A stretch of 64,000 nucleotides of DNA, from NCBI RefSeq assembly GCF_900199375.1, contig NZ_LT900217.1:2480001-2544000 (forward strand), read 5' to 3'. Each line of letters starts with the position of its first letter. Position 1 is the first letter of the stretch. The notes under the pieces were generated by a model. That model was not told the origin of the DNA. It made no database searches and worked only from the letters and a program-made list of their open reading frames with translations. The position numbers were made by a program, and so were the translations under genes. This document shows positions 54,569 to 63,100 of the stretch, piece by piece. This DNA is from Gordonibacter urolithinfaciens. Lineage in GTDB: Bacteria > Actinomycetota > Coriobacteriia > Coriobacteriales > Eggerthellaceae.

Positions 54569-55999
54569 CTAGCGAGCGCCGCTCGGGCGCAGCAGCACGC
54601 GAACCGTCGCCGCGTGCTCGTCGGCTTCAACCTGCACCTCGCCTCGGTAGCGCTTCGCCAGGGTCGCTACCGAGGTCAGCCCGATGCCGTCGCCTTTCCG
54701 CTTGGCCGAGCGTGCGCCGCTCGACAGCACGCCTTCCGGCGCCGCGGCGGCCAGCGCGCGGGCATCGGCGGACGTGCAGCTGTTGCGCACGGAAACCAGC
54801 ACGGCGTTGCCCTCGATCCGCGCTTCGGCGTCCACAAAGAGCGGGCGCGCCCCGTCCGGCGCCGCCGATCGGCCGTCTGTCCCCGCCTGCGCGCTCCCCG
54901 CAACCTGTGCATCCTCAGCCGTCGCACGCTCACAGGCTTCCACGGCGTTCTCCAGCAGGTTCGCCATCGCCATGCAGAAATCTGCTTCGGGCAGCGGCAG
55001 GCGTTCGGGCAGTGCGAAGGCAAGCGAGACATCGGCACCGAAGGCTCGCGCCCGCTCGGCGAAATGCGCGGCCACGGAGTCCAAAGCGAAGTTGAGCGCG
55101 TAAGCGCCCGGCTCGTGTTGCGCCTGGCCGGCTCCGTGTTCGTCGAGGTACGCGCGCAGGCCCCGTACGTCGTCCTCGTCGACAAACGATCGAATGACCA
55201 GCATCTGGTGGCGAAAGTCGTGGCGCGCCTTGGCGGTGTCGCGCAGGGTGCGGCGCAGGTTCTCGTAGCGCTCATGCTGCAGCTCTTCCAACTGAGCCGT
55301 CTCGCGCAGGCGCGCGTTCTCCATGACGGTGCGCAGGGCCGAGAACAGCATGATGTACGACGCTACCATCAGGAACGCCAGGACGCTCACCGCCAGCGCG
55401 TACAGCACATCCGAGCCGAACGATAGGAATTCCACCGCGTATGCGAACAGGTACAGTGCGTTCGCTGCGACGAAGAACCCTGCGGGCACGGCGGCCAGGC
55501 GTCGCCAGAGCGCGGGGTCGTCCACCTGATCGACGCCCCAGCGGATGGTTCGCGCGAACAACGGCGTCAGCACGAGCGGGCCCGCGGAGCACACGACGGC
55601 ATCCAGCACGCGCCGCGCCCCGAAGTTCCATTCCAGCGCTACCGTGCGCAGCAGTACGTCGTAGGCGAGGATGGCGATGGCGGCGGCGGTCGCGGCGCTG
55701 AAGAAAACGAACAGGCGCTTGCCCCACGGCAGCTTCGTCAGCGCGGCCAGCGACAGCAGCGACACGGCCAGCACGGGAACCGTCGCCCAGACCCCTTCCT
55801 CGCCGGCGAAGGCTGCTACGCCGATGCCGCAGGCCAGGCTGACGGCGGCGACGATGCCCAGCGCGATGCCTACGGTGGCCTTGAGAGAAAAGCGCAGCCG
55901 GCCGCGCACGGACAGCAGCATGAGGAAGAACATCGCCAGGAACGTGGGCGCGTTGCGCACGACGTACCACAGAACCCCTCCGGCGACGTCCTCTCCCAT
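54569..55999 (-). CDS. GHKL sensor histidine kinase of a LytTR two-component system
   Basis: A 476-residue membrane kinase. Six or seven hydrophobic segments occupy residues 10-225 with no large external domain, as in AgrC-like and related peptide-sensing kinases. A coiled linker (TAQLEELQHERYENLRRTLR) leads to the phosphoacceptor region AKARHDFRHQMLVIRSF (His260). The ATPase part has an N-box MANLLENAVEACERA, a G-type box GDGIGLTSVATLAKRYRG and a long acidic insert (AQVAGSAQAGTDGRSAAPDG) between strands. GGAGGTAGG precedes the ATG. It lies six bases downstream of its response-regulator gene. The signal is unknown, and no peptide pheromone gene is seen nearby. Confidence 0.9.
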   Translation of the reverse strand: MGEDVAGGVLWYVVRNAPTFLAMFFLMLLSVRGRLRFSLKATVGIALGIVAAVSLACGIGVAAFAGEEGVWATVPVLAVSLLSLAALTKLPWGKRLFVFFSAATAAAIAILAYDVLLRTVALEWNFGARRVLDAVVCSAGPLVLTPLFARTIRWGVDQVDDPALWRRLAAVPAGFFVAANALYLFAYAVEFLSFGSDVLYALAVSVLAFLMVASYIMLFSALRTVMENARLRETAQLEELQHERYENLRRTLRDTAKARHDFRHQMLVIRSFVDEDDVRGLRAYLDEHGAGQAQHEPGAYALNFALDSVAAHFAERARAFGADVSLAFALPERLPLPEADFCMAMANLLENAVEACERATAEDAQVAGSAQAGTDGRSAAPDGARPLFVDAEARIEGNAVLVSVRNSCTSADARALAAAAPEGVLSSGARSAKRKGDGIGLTSVATLAKRYRGEVQVEADEHAATVRVLLRPSGAR

Positions 56000-56005
56000 G
56001 GAAGC

Positions 56006-56725
56006 CTACCTCCGTACGTGGGCGAACAGGTAATCGAAATAGCGGCTGCGCGCCTCGGCGCGCGACGAGCGGCGCACGGGCAGCTTCGAGCCGTCGTTCA
56101 TGAGAAAGCAGCCGTCGTCGGTGAGGTCGTCCACATGGGCGAGGTTCACCATGATGCCGCGGTTGCAGGCGAACAGCTGCGGATACGGCGCCACCATGTC
56201 CGCGAGCCGGCCGAACGACTGACGCCAGCGCAGCGGCCCGTTCGCGGTGTTGAGGTTCAAGTAGTGCCCGTCGGCGGTGATGGAGCGCACCTGCGACAGC
56301 GGCACATTGATCACGGCCGATCCGTCGTGGATGCGCAGCATGGTCTCGTCTCCGGCGAGGCGCTCGATGGCCTCGTCCAGAGCGGCGGCGATGTCGTCGG
56401 GCGTGAACGGTTTGGTCAGGTAGTGGAACGCGCGCACACGGAACCCGTCCACGGCGTGTTCGCTGGACACGGTGGTGAAGATGATGAGGCCGGGGTAGTT
56501 CTCGCGCCGCAGCCGTTCGGCGATGTCGATGCCGTTGGCGCCGTCCAGGAACACATCCAGGAACACGAGGTCGAAGGCGAGCGCGTCGGCTGTCTCGAAC
56601 AGGTCGTCGCCGCCGCGGAAGCGGCATATCTCGCAGGTGCGTCCTCGCTTGTCCAGGTGGGAGCGGATCGCGTCTTCGAGGGTTTTGGCATCGGGTGCGC
56701 AGTCATCAACGATGGCGATTCTCAT
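56006..56725 (-). CDS. LytTR-family response regulator
   Basis: A 239-residue protein. The receiver domain starts MRIAIVDDCAPDAKTLEDAI and has the phosphoacceptor Asp57 in DLVFLDVFLDGANGIDIAER, the switch Thr in IIFTTVSSEHAVDGF and the conserved Lys in YLTKPFTPDD. The C-terminal LytTR DNA-binding domain follows (MLRIHDGSAVINVPLSQVRS, ITADGHYLNLNTANG, FACNRGIMVNLAHVDDL, GSKLPVRRSSRAEARSRYFD). The start at 56725 is the family start; the longer in-frame reading has no homologous residues. A pair of direct repeats that could be its own binding site lies 123-153 bases upstream, and the same pair precedes the surface-protein gene at 58786. Confidence 0.92.
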   Translation of the reverse strand: MRIAIVDDCAPDAKTLEDAIRSHLDKRGRTCEICRFRGGDDLFETADALAFDLVFLDVFLDGANGIDIAERLRRENYPGLIIFTTVSSEHAVDGFRVRAFHYLTKPFTPDDIAAALDEAIERLAGDETMLRIHDGSAVINVPLSQVRSITADGHYLNLNTANGPLRWRQSFGRLADMVAPYPQLFACNRGIMVNLAHVDDLTDDGCFLMNDGSKLPVRRSSRAEARSRYFDYLFAHVRR

Positions 56726-56847
56726 CGGTCTCTTTCTTCGATACATGCCGGCAGGGAGGGGTTCGCCTGAACGGCGCATATCGGTTATGCGACGCGTCAT
56801 GGAACCTCCATTCCATTTTGGCGGTATCGTCGAAAAGCGACGGATGT

Positions 56848-56878
56848 TTTCGTGCCAGATCGGCGCGTTTCGTGCCAG
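56848..56878 (+). promoter_or_regulatory. Paired direct repeat, candidate LytTR operator 1
   Basis: TTTCGTGCCAG at 56848-56858 and again at 56868-56878, start-to-start 20 bp. LytTR regulators bind pairs of direct repeats about two helical turns apart. The site is upstream of the regulator gene but oriented toward the plus strand. A perfect TATAAT (plus, 56931-56936), overlapped by TATACT on the minus strand (56934-56929), lies 53 bases beyond it. Confidence 0.65.
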
Positions 56879-56975
56879 GCTGTGCAGGGACGAAAATCGC
56901 CCACGTGCGGGCGGATCGTCTTGCGAACAGTATAATGCAACGCGCTGCCCCGGAAGACTAAGAGCCAGCCCAACA

Positions 56976-57015
56976 CTCTTTACAGCTCTTTACAGCTCTT
57001 TACAGCTCTTTACAG
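56976..57015. repeat. Four perfect tandem copies of a 10-bp unit
   Basis: CTCTTTACAG is repeated exactly four times from 56976 to 57015. The last copies contain the stop codon of the minus-strand AlbA_2-type gene. Such arrays can change copy number by slippage. Confidence 0.92.
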
Positions 57016-58443
57016 CTTGGCAGGAGGACCGTAGTATTGAAAAGGATCGGTTTTGTTTTTGCCATGCCAGACGAGCAGTCCTTCGTCAACCAAGTTCTTC
57101 AACACGCGAGATGCCGTTGGCTTGGACACTCCCGCCTTTTCAACGAGGCTTGCCGAGGTCACCCGACCCTCCTCCGCAGCGAGCCGAAGAGCGAGCCTCT
57201 CGTTGTCGTTCAGCTTTGCAAACGTTTCGAGGGGCACAGCTTGTCCCTTGCCATGGGACAAAACATCTTCATCCATAGCCCCTTCTTGTGCTCGCCTGAA
57301 AATGTTCACTCGAAACATATTGCCGATTTCGCGGAACTCGGGTTCCGGGAGGCCGGCTTCCTCGCAGGCGTCTTTGATTCGCCTGAGTCCGGTCCCCCAG
57401 CTTTCAAATAGATCCATCTGCATGAAGACTTCAGCGATCAAGGGATTCCTTAGCGCAGTGGCACCTTCGAGTGCCTGCTCTATGGTTATGCCGCCAAAAA
57501 GTGCGCCGGGAGAAGTCACCTCAAGTCGGTCGTCGAACAACGCCACCTGTACGCACGAATTCGATTGTAGGTTTCGATGCACCACGGCGTTGACGATGGC
57601 CTCTCGAATGGCCTCCAGCGGTAACTCGTATTCGTCTTTTCGATAGAGACCTTTGATCTCGGCACCGAGCCGTATATTGCGCAGCACAAACTGAACCGCC
57701 TCGTCGACTTGTTCATAGAGCGGTCCGCCGTACTCGCGACGATCAAGAAAAACCACGCGGTCGGTGCCCTTGAACTGAGCGCACTGTATCCGGGCAAAGC
57801 GATATGAATTGCGGGTGAGTAGAATCAAGGCCCGTGCGGGAGCCCTCTTGCCGTCGATCAATTTGACAAGCCCCCAATTCTCAAGATTGCGAATAGTCGC
57901 TTCGCGTCTGCCGTCATCCGTGCGACGCCGGTTTATCTCGTCGCAAAGAAGCTGTGCTTCCTTTTCGAGGAACGGCTCCTCTGGACAAACCTGCTCATCA
58001 TATGATTGAGACGACCCTCGAAGCAAGAGCTCTTTGAGAGCCGTCTCGTCTGCCATGCGGGTCGTTGCTCCGACGCGCACATAAGTCCCTTTACCAACGT
58101 CTTTGCCCTTGAAGTGATACGGCACTGATGGGCCCGGCTGGACCTCTGCTATTACAATCTCACGATCTTCGAATTGAGCAACTCGAATACGGGGAGCCAG
58201 AAGAGGCTCGCATAAATCGGAGAGCGCATTTGCGATTGTATCTGCAACCTGCGAAGCGTTGGCTATGCCAACGATCTTCCTGTCTTCATTGCGTACGCCG
58301 ACGATGAGCTTGCCGCCAGCAGAATTAGCAAATGCGATGAGGGTCTTGACGTATTTCTCGCTCTTTGGAGGAAGGGTTTCCTTTAGTTCGAGGGTTTTCG
58401 TTTCCCCGTCGTCTATTTCCCGCAACAAGCTCTTATCGTCCAT
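57010..58443 (-). CDS. AlbA_2 / ATPase-like domain protein with C-terminal winged helix (putative transcriptional regulator)
   Basis: A 477-residue protein of the family often called ATP-dependent DNA helicase-related or Schlafen-like AlbA_2 regulators. N-terminal AlbA_2 domain: ETKTLELKETLPPKSEKYVK then TLIAFANSAGGKLIVGVRNE. The middle has a GHKL-like part with EAIREAIVNAVVHRNLQSNS and MDLFESWGTGLRRIKDACEE. The end is a winged helix (ASLVEKAGVSKPTASRVLKN). Despite family names, no helicase motif is visible. Base composition is clearly lower in GC than its neighbours, suggesting recent acquisition. The C-terminus and stop lie in a 10-bp tandem array. It sits between the LytTR system and its presumed target gene. 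Confidence 0.85.
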   Translation of the reverse strand: MDDKSLLREIDDGETKTLELKETLPPKSEKYVKTLIAFANSAGGKLIVGVRNEDRKIVGIANASQVADTIANALSDLCEPLLAPRIRVAQFEDREIVIAEVQPGPSVPYHFKGKDVGKGTYVRVGATTRMADETALKELLLRGSSQSYDEQVCPEEPFLEKEAQLLCDEINRRRTDDGRREATIRNLENWGLVKLIDGKRAPARALILLTRNSYRFARIQCAQFKGTDRVVFLDRREYGGPLYEQVDEAVQFVLRNIRLGAEIKGLYRKDEYELPLEAIREAIVNAVVHRNLQSNSCVQVALFDDRLEVTSPGALFGGITIEQALEGATALRNPLIAEVFMQMDLFESWGTGLRRIKDACEEAGLPEPEFREIGNMFRVNIFRRAQEGAMDEDVLSHGKGQAVPLETFAKLNDNERLALRLAAEEGRVTSASLVEKAGVSKPTASRVLKNLVDEGLLVWHGKNKTDPFQYYGPPAKL

Positions 58444-58682
58444 GACGGCTCTTTTCGTATCTCGTCATAATCCTATCGACATTCTAGCAGGAACAAAGTC
58501 CGCTGCCGCATCATGCGGTGAGAGCTGAGGCATTGAAGATGAAAATCGCTTGTCCAATAGAGAGACACGGTTTTTCAGATGTGCAGGCAGACCGAGGCAA
58601 GCGTGCGACGCGCCTGCGAACGAGTGCCCCTTTCGTCATCTCCCCCGACCTCCTCCCGCCGCTCGGGGGTTGCGGGGGTGCG

Positions 58683-58713
58683 TTTCGTGCCAGGGAGGTT
58701 CGTTTCGTGCCAG
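58683..58713 (+). promoter_or_regulatory. Paired direct repeat, candidate LytTR operator 2
   Basis: TTTCGTGCCAG at 58683-58693 and 58703-58713, again 20 bp start-to-start, with CG before each copy (CGTTTCGTGCCAG). It ends six bases before the presumed -35 region of the surface-protein gene, a typical activator position. Confidence 0.7.
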
Positions 58714-58718
58714 AAAAC

Positions 58719-58757
58719 GGTTTTCGATCTTGCGCCTCGGTAAACTTCACTTGAAGT
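58719..58757 (+). promoter_or_regulatory. Promoter candidate of the surface-protein gene
   Basis: GGTTTT (58719-58724), a 16-base spacer and TAAACT (58741-58746). The weak -35 fits activator dependence. ACTTCA/TGAAGT (58744-58749 and 58752-58757) forms a small palindrome at the start-site position. Confidence 0.5.
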
Positions 58758-58785
58758 GTGCTTTCCTGCGAGAACGGAGTACGGT

Positions 58786-60117
58786 ATGGGCCGGATACTG
58801 AGGCGTGAACATGAAAGCGAGCGGTCGGCGTTCGCCGCGCTGCTCACGACGGGCATGCTCGTCGCGATCCTCGTGCTCGCTGGCCTCGCGGCTCCCTCGC
58901 CCGCCTACGCGGGCGAGCTGCAAGGCACGGGCACGGCCGAAGACCCCATGCTCATCTACAACACCGGCGACCTCATCGCGTGGTGCAACAAGCTGAACGA
59001 GATGGGCCAGGACCAAGAGCGCCAGCAGCACGCGCGCCTCATGAACGACCTCACCGTCCCTGGTATCGACGGCACGGAATACGGCGGCGCCGTCACCAAC
59101 GATGTCATCGCCGCCATGAACCACCCCGACTTGCAAGTGACCGAGTTCGACGGCAACGGTCATTTGATCGAGCTCCAGCTTACCGGCAGCAGCGCCCTCT
59201 TCCAAACCGGCGGCAAGCCTGACGACACGGGCGTTACAACGATCAAGGACCTCCACGTCATCGGCTCGGTGAGTCACGGCAGCAGCGCGGGCACGCTGTT
59301 CGGGAGCATCGGCGAGGAGGGCAACCCTTCCGAAAACCGCCGGATCGAGATAACGGATTGCACGAACCAGGCGAACGTGGAGGGCGGCCCGAGCGCCGGC
59401 GGCTTCATAGGCTCGTATTACGACAATGAGTCTGGCGAAGGCAGTATCGACATCGAGCGCTGCTCGAACTTCGGCGATATCCTGTCCTCGCAGGGGCACG
59501 CCGGCGGCCTGGTGGGCAGCCTTGTGGAGTACAGCAGTGAATTTCTGGCCTCTTCTCACAGAAGTAGTTTGGAGTACTGCTCGAACAACGGCGCGATCAA
59601 GTCGATGGGCGGCAGCTTCTCCACGTTCTATGACGTTTATGAAAAAGACAAGCCAGAAACAATCGGGGGATGCGCCGGAGGCCTAGTGGGGTATTCGTCG
59701 TATAAATCTACCCATTTTGTCATTGGTCACGACTACAACCAAGGGGAAATCTATAGCGCGAGCGGCATCGGATACTCCGGCGGTTTGGTGGGATTCTCCG
59801 ATACCACTACCTATGATCAGCATACTATTTCGTATTGCTACAACTCAGGTACTATCAAGACCAACGCCGCAGAAGCCGGGCATGCCGGCGGCCTCTTCGG
59901 GTTCACGTTGTACCATGTAAATAATCCTAACGGCTGCCAGACCTTAGAAGGCAGCGTGCCGGCGGACGCCGTCAGCGGCACGAACAACGGCAGCATTGTC
60001 AGCAAGATTAATATGGCCTATGGCCACGGGTATACCAGTAAACAGGTACTTGAGGGCGTCGGTGTCGGCAAGAGCATCAAAGTGACGGTGATAACCCCCC
60101 CTATCCAACAAGTATGA
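58786..60117 (+). CDS. Giant GLUG/InlB/Fn3 surface protein, N-terminal part (frame ends after a C7 tract)
   Basis: 443 residues. A signal peptide (LLTTGMLVAILVLAGLAAPS then PAYAG, cleavage near residue 43) is followed by ELQGTGTAEDPMLIYNTGDL, the usual opening of GLUG-type adhesin domains. Repeats of the GLUG pattern follow: SAGGFIGSYYDNESGEGSID, HAGGLVGSLVEY, CAGGLVGYSSYKS, YSGGLVGFSDT and HAGGLFGFTLY. The ATG at 58786 has CGGAGT six bases upstream. The reading frame ends at TGA 60115-60117, 14 bases after seven C residues, in the tail VITPPIQQV that looks unrelated to what precedes. The protein continues naturally in the +1 frame. As written, the product would be a secreted fragment without an anchor. 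Confidence 0.82.
   Translation: MGRILRREHESERSAFAALLTTGMLVAILVLAGLAAPSPAYAGELQGTGTAEDPMLIYNTGDLIAWCNKLNEMGQDQERQQHARLMNDLTVPGIDGTEYGGAVTNDVIAAMNHPDLQVTEFDGNGHLIELQLTGSSALFQTGGKPDDTGVTTIKDLHVIGSVSHGSSAGTLFGSIGEEGNPSENRRIEITDCTNQANVEGGPSAGGFIGSYYDNESGEGSIDIERCSNFGDILSSQGHAGGLVGSLVEYSSEFLASSHRSSLEYCSNNGAIKSMGGSFSTFYDVYEKDKPETIGGCAGGLVGYSSYKSTHFVIGHDYNQGEIYSASGIGYSGGLVGFSDTTTYDQHTISYCYNSGTIKTNAAEAGHAGGLFGFTLYHVNNPNGCQTLEGSVPADAVSGTNNGSIVSKINMAYGHGYTSKQVLEGVGVGKSIKVTVITPPIQQV
60095..60101 (+). repeat. Poly-C tract (C7) at the frameshift
   Basis: Seven C residues lie in the coding region. With six (or nine) C residues the upstream and downstream frames would join as ITPLSNKYDYEQVGWSKT, continuing the same large protein. 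With seven, translation stops at 60115-60117. Confidence 0.85.
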
Positions 60118-63100
60118 CTACGAGCAAGTCGGTTGGAGCAAGACTTTCCACGGTGGAGACAGTTATCCGCCGGAGGGCTACCGTGTGCTCTATTGGACGC
60201 GCGAAGCGCTCGACGCGAACGGCACGTGGAGCGAGCCGCCCAAGGAATACAAGGCCGACTCCGACGATATACACGATCGTGTCTACGGCGGCGAGCCCGT
60301 TTTCTACGCCTACTGCGTGCCCTCTTCGGCTACCGTGAAGTTCGACCTGAACGAACCCACCGGCGGTTATACCTGCTCATTGGATCCGAAAGACGCGACC
60401 AAGACCTTCATGAAAGGCGAGCCGGTAGGTGCGCTGCCCACGGCTACCTGCGTCAACCCTAACGACAAAAAAGATACCCGGGCGTTTTTGGGCTGGGCGA
60501 CCAAGAAAGATGGAAACGACCCGAAAGCGGAATGGATAAGCGAAAACTCCGACAACCTGTACGATTTCCGAGACGATTCCCATACCATCACACTGTATGC
60601 GCAGTGGGCCGATACGAGCGTGCCGTTCGAGATTCTCCGCCAACCCGAAGACTGCTTGGTTTCCGCCGTTGCCGAAGGCGTAAATCATGAGGTTTGGTTC
60701 GATTTCTACACCACGTACGACTACTATTCTGCGACGCTGCAGTTCAAGAAGGAGGGGAGCAGTAGCTATAAAGACCTCGACGTCCCCCACGCCGCCATGG
60801 CAGACCAGTTCCATTTCTACCTTGAGTCCTCAACGGAAGCCATGGGGGACTACCGCATCAAGATAGAGTACTACGATTTCCTCGAACCGTTAGGCACGCT
60901 CTACACCAGTTCTGCGAACATCGTGCTGGACATTCCGCAGTCGGAAGCGAAAGTCAGCAGCATCACCTTGGAGGAGGATAGTGAAATCGACGAGGTTTTG
61001 GGAACGCACTCCTACAACGTGAACGGGAGCATACTGGGCGACCTCCCATCGCTCATAGACGAGTCCGTTCCGGGGAACTTCGCCCATATGGCGTGGATTG
61101 AGGGCGGTCTTGGCGGCATCTTGCCGGCTACCACCAACACGGCAAAACTGTACGTTGACGACGTGCGCGGCTTCACGTTGGCGGACCAGAATTTGAGGGA
61201 GGGGCAAACCTACACGCTATGCGTGTCTCGCGTGATGGACAACTATTATCTACTCGGACGCTACACGGGCGAAAGCGAGCCGTACCGTGTGCCGTTCGTG
61301 GTGCCCTACGCAGACAGCGTGGCGGCCAGCATCACGGCGGTGCAGGTGACGGAAGAACCCGTGGTGCAAAATGGCAAGGCACTCGACTTTGATACCGACT
61401 ATAACGTGTTAGTCAACGGAACGTTCAACCTAGCCTCGGATGTGCAGTACACGCAGGCGCAGACCGACGGCCGCGAGGTGTCTGCCCAGTGGCAGTATTG
61501 CATAGGCTCTAGCGGTTGGACCGACGTGCCCGACGAGCTGTTCGCTCAAGACGAGAAGGGCAAGCCGGTTCGCGGCATTGCGTGGAGCGATGACCGCAAG
61601 AGCGCGCGTTTGTATGCCACGCTGAACGCCCAGGCGAAGCTTGATGAGGCGTACTTCCGGGTGAAGCTGTCCACGCCGCCGGCGTCCGTCGACACGGCAA
61701 GCGCTCAGTCGAAGAAAGCCCTGAACCTGTCTGTTCCCCAGCCGAAGATAACGGACTTGAAGGTGACGAACGACACACATGTGAGCGTTACGTGGGAGTG
61801 GGAAGATGCCGCGGGGAACAAGTTGCCGAGCGATGGCTACTACGTGAGCATCGAACGCGACGACTCGTCAAGCTCGGGGGAAGAAAATTGGGTGGAGGTG
61901 AACCGCGGTCGGGTGTATACGTACACCTACGATGCAACCCTCGATCCTCAGCAAAAATATCGCGTGTCTGTGCGAGCCGACACGGAAGGTCTTCAAAGCT
62001 CATCAGTGCAAAAGGAGTTTTCCACGTCCGGCACGACGGTGCTTGCGTGGGACGATACCTACTGCACGGCCTACCTCCCCTCGGAAAATAAGAACGACAA
62101 AATTTCCGTGGATTACGATTGGGCGAGCTACAAAGACGGCAAACACGTCGCCCTGTACACGTGGCATCTCAGTACGGAGAAGTACGCCGAAACAGCGTAC
62201 CAGAAGTTCTTCACCACGGAATCTGACACCGCGAGCTTCCCGGAGGACTTCCGGAAAGCCTATGACGAGAGCGCCCATCCGGAGACACTGTGCGATCCGA
62301 TGGACGCGTGGTGGGTGTGGTTGGAGGCCGAGGTGTACAACCTTGACGAGAAGGGCAACCCGACGTATGGCATCACTGAAACCATCGCGCGTACATCGGC
62401 CCTTCCCGTGGTGCACCGCACCTCCGAGACGCTGAGCCCGAGCACGAAGGATGTCGGGTCGCACAGCATGACGATATGCTGGGATGCGCCTGCGGAGGGC
62501 CTGGTGCGCGAATACGAGGTTGAAGTGGACGACCGCATCTGGATCGTCCCGTCGGAGCAGGCAAAGGATGGCCATTTCGAGCTGAAGGTCGACGGCCTAC
62601 CCAGCGATACCTGGTGTGATGCGGGTATCGGCACCACCGATTCGCGCATACCGACCTACACGGGCTCTTATACGTGGATCAAGAATGACACGACGCTGCC
62701 CAGCCCCGAGGTGGGCACCTGGACGGCCACGGCCAACCCGAGCGACGCCAAGCAGGGCGACGAGATCACGCTTTCGGCCTCCTATGCGGCGAACAGCGGG
62801 AAGTTCCCGAAGGCTGCCGAGCTGCAATGGTACTCTTGGCGCGAGGGCGACAAGGATTGGCGGCCTGAGGGCGACCCGGTTACGCTTGGCGATGCCAGTC
62901 AGGATTACACGACGACCCTGAAGCACACGGTGGCCTCCGAAGATTACGGGCGGCAGTGGAAGCTGGGCGTGAAGGCGACCTCGCCCGACGAGTCGGTCAC
63001 GGACAGCTCGAACGTCGTGACGGTGGCCATCACGCCGCCCACGCCGACGGACGTCGCGTTCGGCACGTCGACGCCCACGAGCCTCCCGGTTTCGTGGACG

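Larger units (their letters stand above)
58444..58785 (+). other. Regulatory spacer before the giant surface-protein gene
   Basis: About 340 bases without a supported gene; short open frames here show no ribosome binding sites or recognisable domains. It holds the second LytTR-like operator (58683-58713) and a promoter candidate (58719-58746). Confidence 0.6.

Noticed and set aside
56976-57015. Tandem array considered as a CRISPR or direct-repeat locus
   Set aside because: The unit is 10 bp with no spacers and no cas genes nearby, so it is a simple tandem repeat.
58518-58754. Open frame in the spacer before the giant surface-protein gene
   Set aside because: It overlaps the operator repeats and promoter and has no ribosome binding site or domain.
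60114-60338. Short frame beginning at an ATG inside the frameshift region
   Set aside because: Its 74-residue product is Arg/Thr-rich and unlike the repeat protein that the +1 frame encodes over the same bases.
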